From contig JADJVI010000003.1 in assembly GCA_016710645.1 (NCBI GenBank), positions 1 to 50,710 of the forward strand: a DNA stretch of 50,710 nt, given 5' to 3'. Position 1 is the first letter of the stretch. Every line of letters starts with the position of its first letter. The notes beneath the pieces are model-generated. The model worked only from the letters and a program-made list of their open reading frames with translations. It was not told the DNA's origin and searched no databases. The DNA is from Actinomycetales bacterium (lineage in GTDB: Bacteria > Actinomycetota > Actinomycetes > Actinomycetales > Dermatophilaceae). Positions 49,734-50,710 of this stretch are shown here, piece after piece. A program made the position numbers and the translations under genes.

Positions 49734-50284
49734 TTACTCGCCCAGGGCCGAGATGACGACGACGTCGGCGTCCTTGAGGATGTAGACGGTGGGCCACCAG
49801 CTTGCGGTCTGGAAGCGGGACCGGAGTGCGTCCGAGGTGAGGAGTATGCCGTCCGGCAGCTCCGCGCGAACCCCCGCAACGAGGGTCGGCGCCTCAGGGG
49901 ACGGCTGCGGCGATGTCGCACGGAGCTGCTGGCCCACCTCAGGGGTGACCCAGACGACCGCGTCGATCCAGTAGGTCGAGGGGCCGGGTGAGGTGCCGAG
50001 AGTGCCCGACATCCAGCGCACCTTGATCGGGGTGCCGAGGGCCGGGAAGCGCGAGGTCAAGGGGCTGGCTTCCTCGCGGAGCTTGCCATCCCCTGTTTGT
50101 CAGCAGGTTGAGCAGAGCGCCTGGACGCAGCCGTGGAGGAGGCCGCCCAGCTCGACGAAGCGGACGATCCATCCGACCTGGACGACGGTGTCGGCGTGCG
50201 ATCGGCCGTGCCTGTCGTGCCGGTCGTGCAGCCAGTGACCGCGACGACGCACATCACAGCCACCACGGGCCATCGTCCGATCAT
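49734..50284 (-). CDS. Putative lipoprotein, one frameshift
   Basis: ATG 50284 opens a lipoprotein signal peptide (MIGRWPVVAVMCVVAVTGC) with lipobox VTGC, Cys at residue 19. A Thr/Ser-rich linker follows. The globular part reads GDGKLREEASPLTSRF, PIKVRWMSGTLGTSP, YWIDAVVWVTPEVGQQL and WWPTVYILKDADVVVIS in a different frame, joined near 50095. No family recognised. The small beta-rich C-terminal part could be a wall-associated domain. The apparent split is treated as a sequence error. Confidence 0.55.
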
Positions 50285-50438
50285 CGAGAGCGCCCCCTGT
50301 GAGCCTGGTCGTGACCCCAGGTTATCCGGGCCAGAACGAGCCAAGGGCTGGGCACAACCTCGGGGATCCCAGCGAACCGGCTCGGCAGCTTCCCTGAGAC
50401 GGCGACGGAGCCCAGTCGAGATGGTGAGATAGGACCCC

Positions 50439-50710
50439 ATGCACTCAGGGATCCGCGTCGACAACATCGACCCCACCGTCCGCCCGCAGGACGACCTCTT
50501 CGGCCATGTCAACGGGCACTGGGTCAAGAACACCGGATCCCGGGCGACCGCGGACGCTATGGCTCCTTCGACATGCTCCGCGAAGATGCCGAGGTCCAGC
50601 TGCGCGAGATCATCGAGGCCCGCGGGCGCGGCCGACTCGGACGGAACGACCAGCGACCAACCTCAGCCAGCCGCCAGCTCGTCCGCGGCCAAGGTCGTCG
50701 CCCTCTACCG
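50439..50710 (+). CDS. M13-family metallopeptidase, N-terminal fragment with frameshift
   Basis: The gene runs off the window after ~90 codons. MHSGIRVDNIDPTVRPQDDLFGHVNGHWVKNT is the start typical of actinobacterial neprilysin-like (PepO) peptidases (PxDDLFxxVNGxW). Near 50533 a frame change gives IPGDRGRYGSFDMLREDAEVQLREIIEA, the next conserved block. The HExxH zinc motif would lie beyond the window. A GATAGG sequence just before the ATG may be the -10. Family identity is firm from the N-terminal blocks; integrity is uncertain. Confidence 0.75.
   Translation, partial: MHSGIRVDNIDPTVRPQDDLFGHVNGHWVKNTGSRATADAMAPSTCSAKMPRSSCARSSRPAGAADSDGTTSDQPQPAASSSAAKVVALY

Overview
The window is high-GC DNA from an actinobacterium. 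Synteny (TIGR03936 gene, rne, rplU, rpmA, obgE, proB, proA, nadD, rsfS, histidine phosphatase, tRNA-Ala; then leuS, degV, plsY, comEA, comEC; then lexA, LysM gene, nrdR, nrdJ), an archaeal-like ValS and a mycothiol-dependent-isomerase-family gene fit the Intrasporangiaceae/Dermatophilaceae neighbourhood. That family-level placement is inference.

Layout. 1-751: 5' part of valS on the minus strand, broken by several indels at the window edge. 981-4583: acetyltransferase, membrane protein, PlsC and TIGR03936 protein. 4746-10499: rne, rplU, rpmA and obgE. 11208-13652: proBA. 14720-16672: a small membrane protein, nadD, rsfS and a phosphatase, packed with 4-base or smaller overlaps, then tRNA-Ala(GGC). 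16812-21189: minus-strand genes (dienelactone hydrolase, secreted D,D-peptidase, cold-shock protein, carboxyltransferase, thioesterase). 21297-30462: lysoplasmalogenase-like protein, leuS behind an attenuator-like leader, degV, plsY, comEA and comEC. 30539-33027: DUF4395 protein, LysR regulator, Sir2. 33080-34575: lexA and a divergent SOS-type LysM gene. 34888-36872: a WXG100-like/DUF1023 hydrolase pair. 37173-40709: nrdR and the B12-dependent reductase nrdJ.

An accessory island follows from about 40.77 kb. It opens with a compact three-gene operon: a Thoeris-type TIR protein, a caspase-like protease and a 99-residue RyR-domain-like protein. Next comes a recombination module: a tyrosine recombinase, an XRE regulator, and a large protein with about nine zinc ribbons and a degenerate recombinase domain. 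A frameshifted erm-type 23S rRNA methylase gene lies beyond it. The TIR-caspase pair resembles the reported TIR/caspase (type IV Thoeris) abortive-infection system. The RyR-like third gene is the most novel part, because eukaryotic ryanodine receptors are classically linked to cyclic ADP-ribose, the class of signal that Thoeris TIRs make.

A second striking signal is the octamer CGGCATAC / GTATGCCG. I counted about 60 copies of its 7-base core by eye, on both strands, inside and between genes. It forces rare codons (ATA, GCA, TAT) and sometimes forms inverted pairs. It is nearly absent between 40.4 and 49.0 kb, which independently marks the island. Its density resembles that of DNA-uptake sequences.

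The last 3.5 kb holds MFS, LysE, lipoprotein and M13-peptidase genes. All have apparent frameshifts, and there are poly-G/poly-C tracts at 47.58-47.78 kb. Sequence errors are a more likely explanation there than true pseudogenes.
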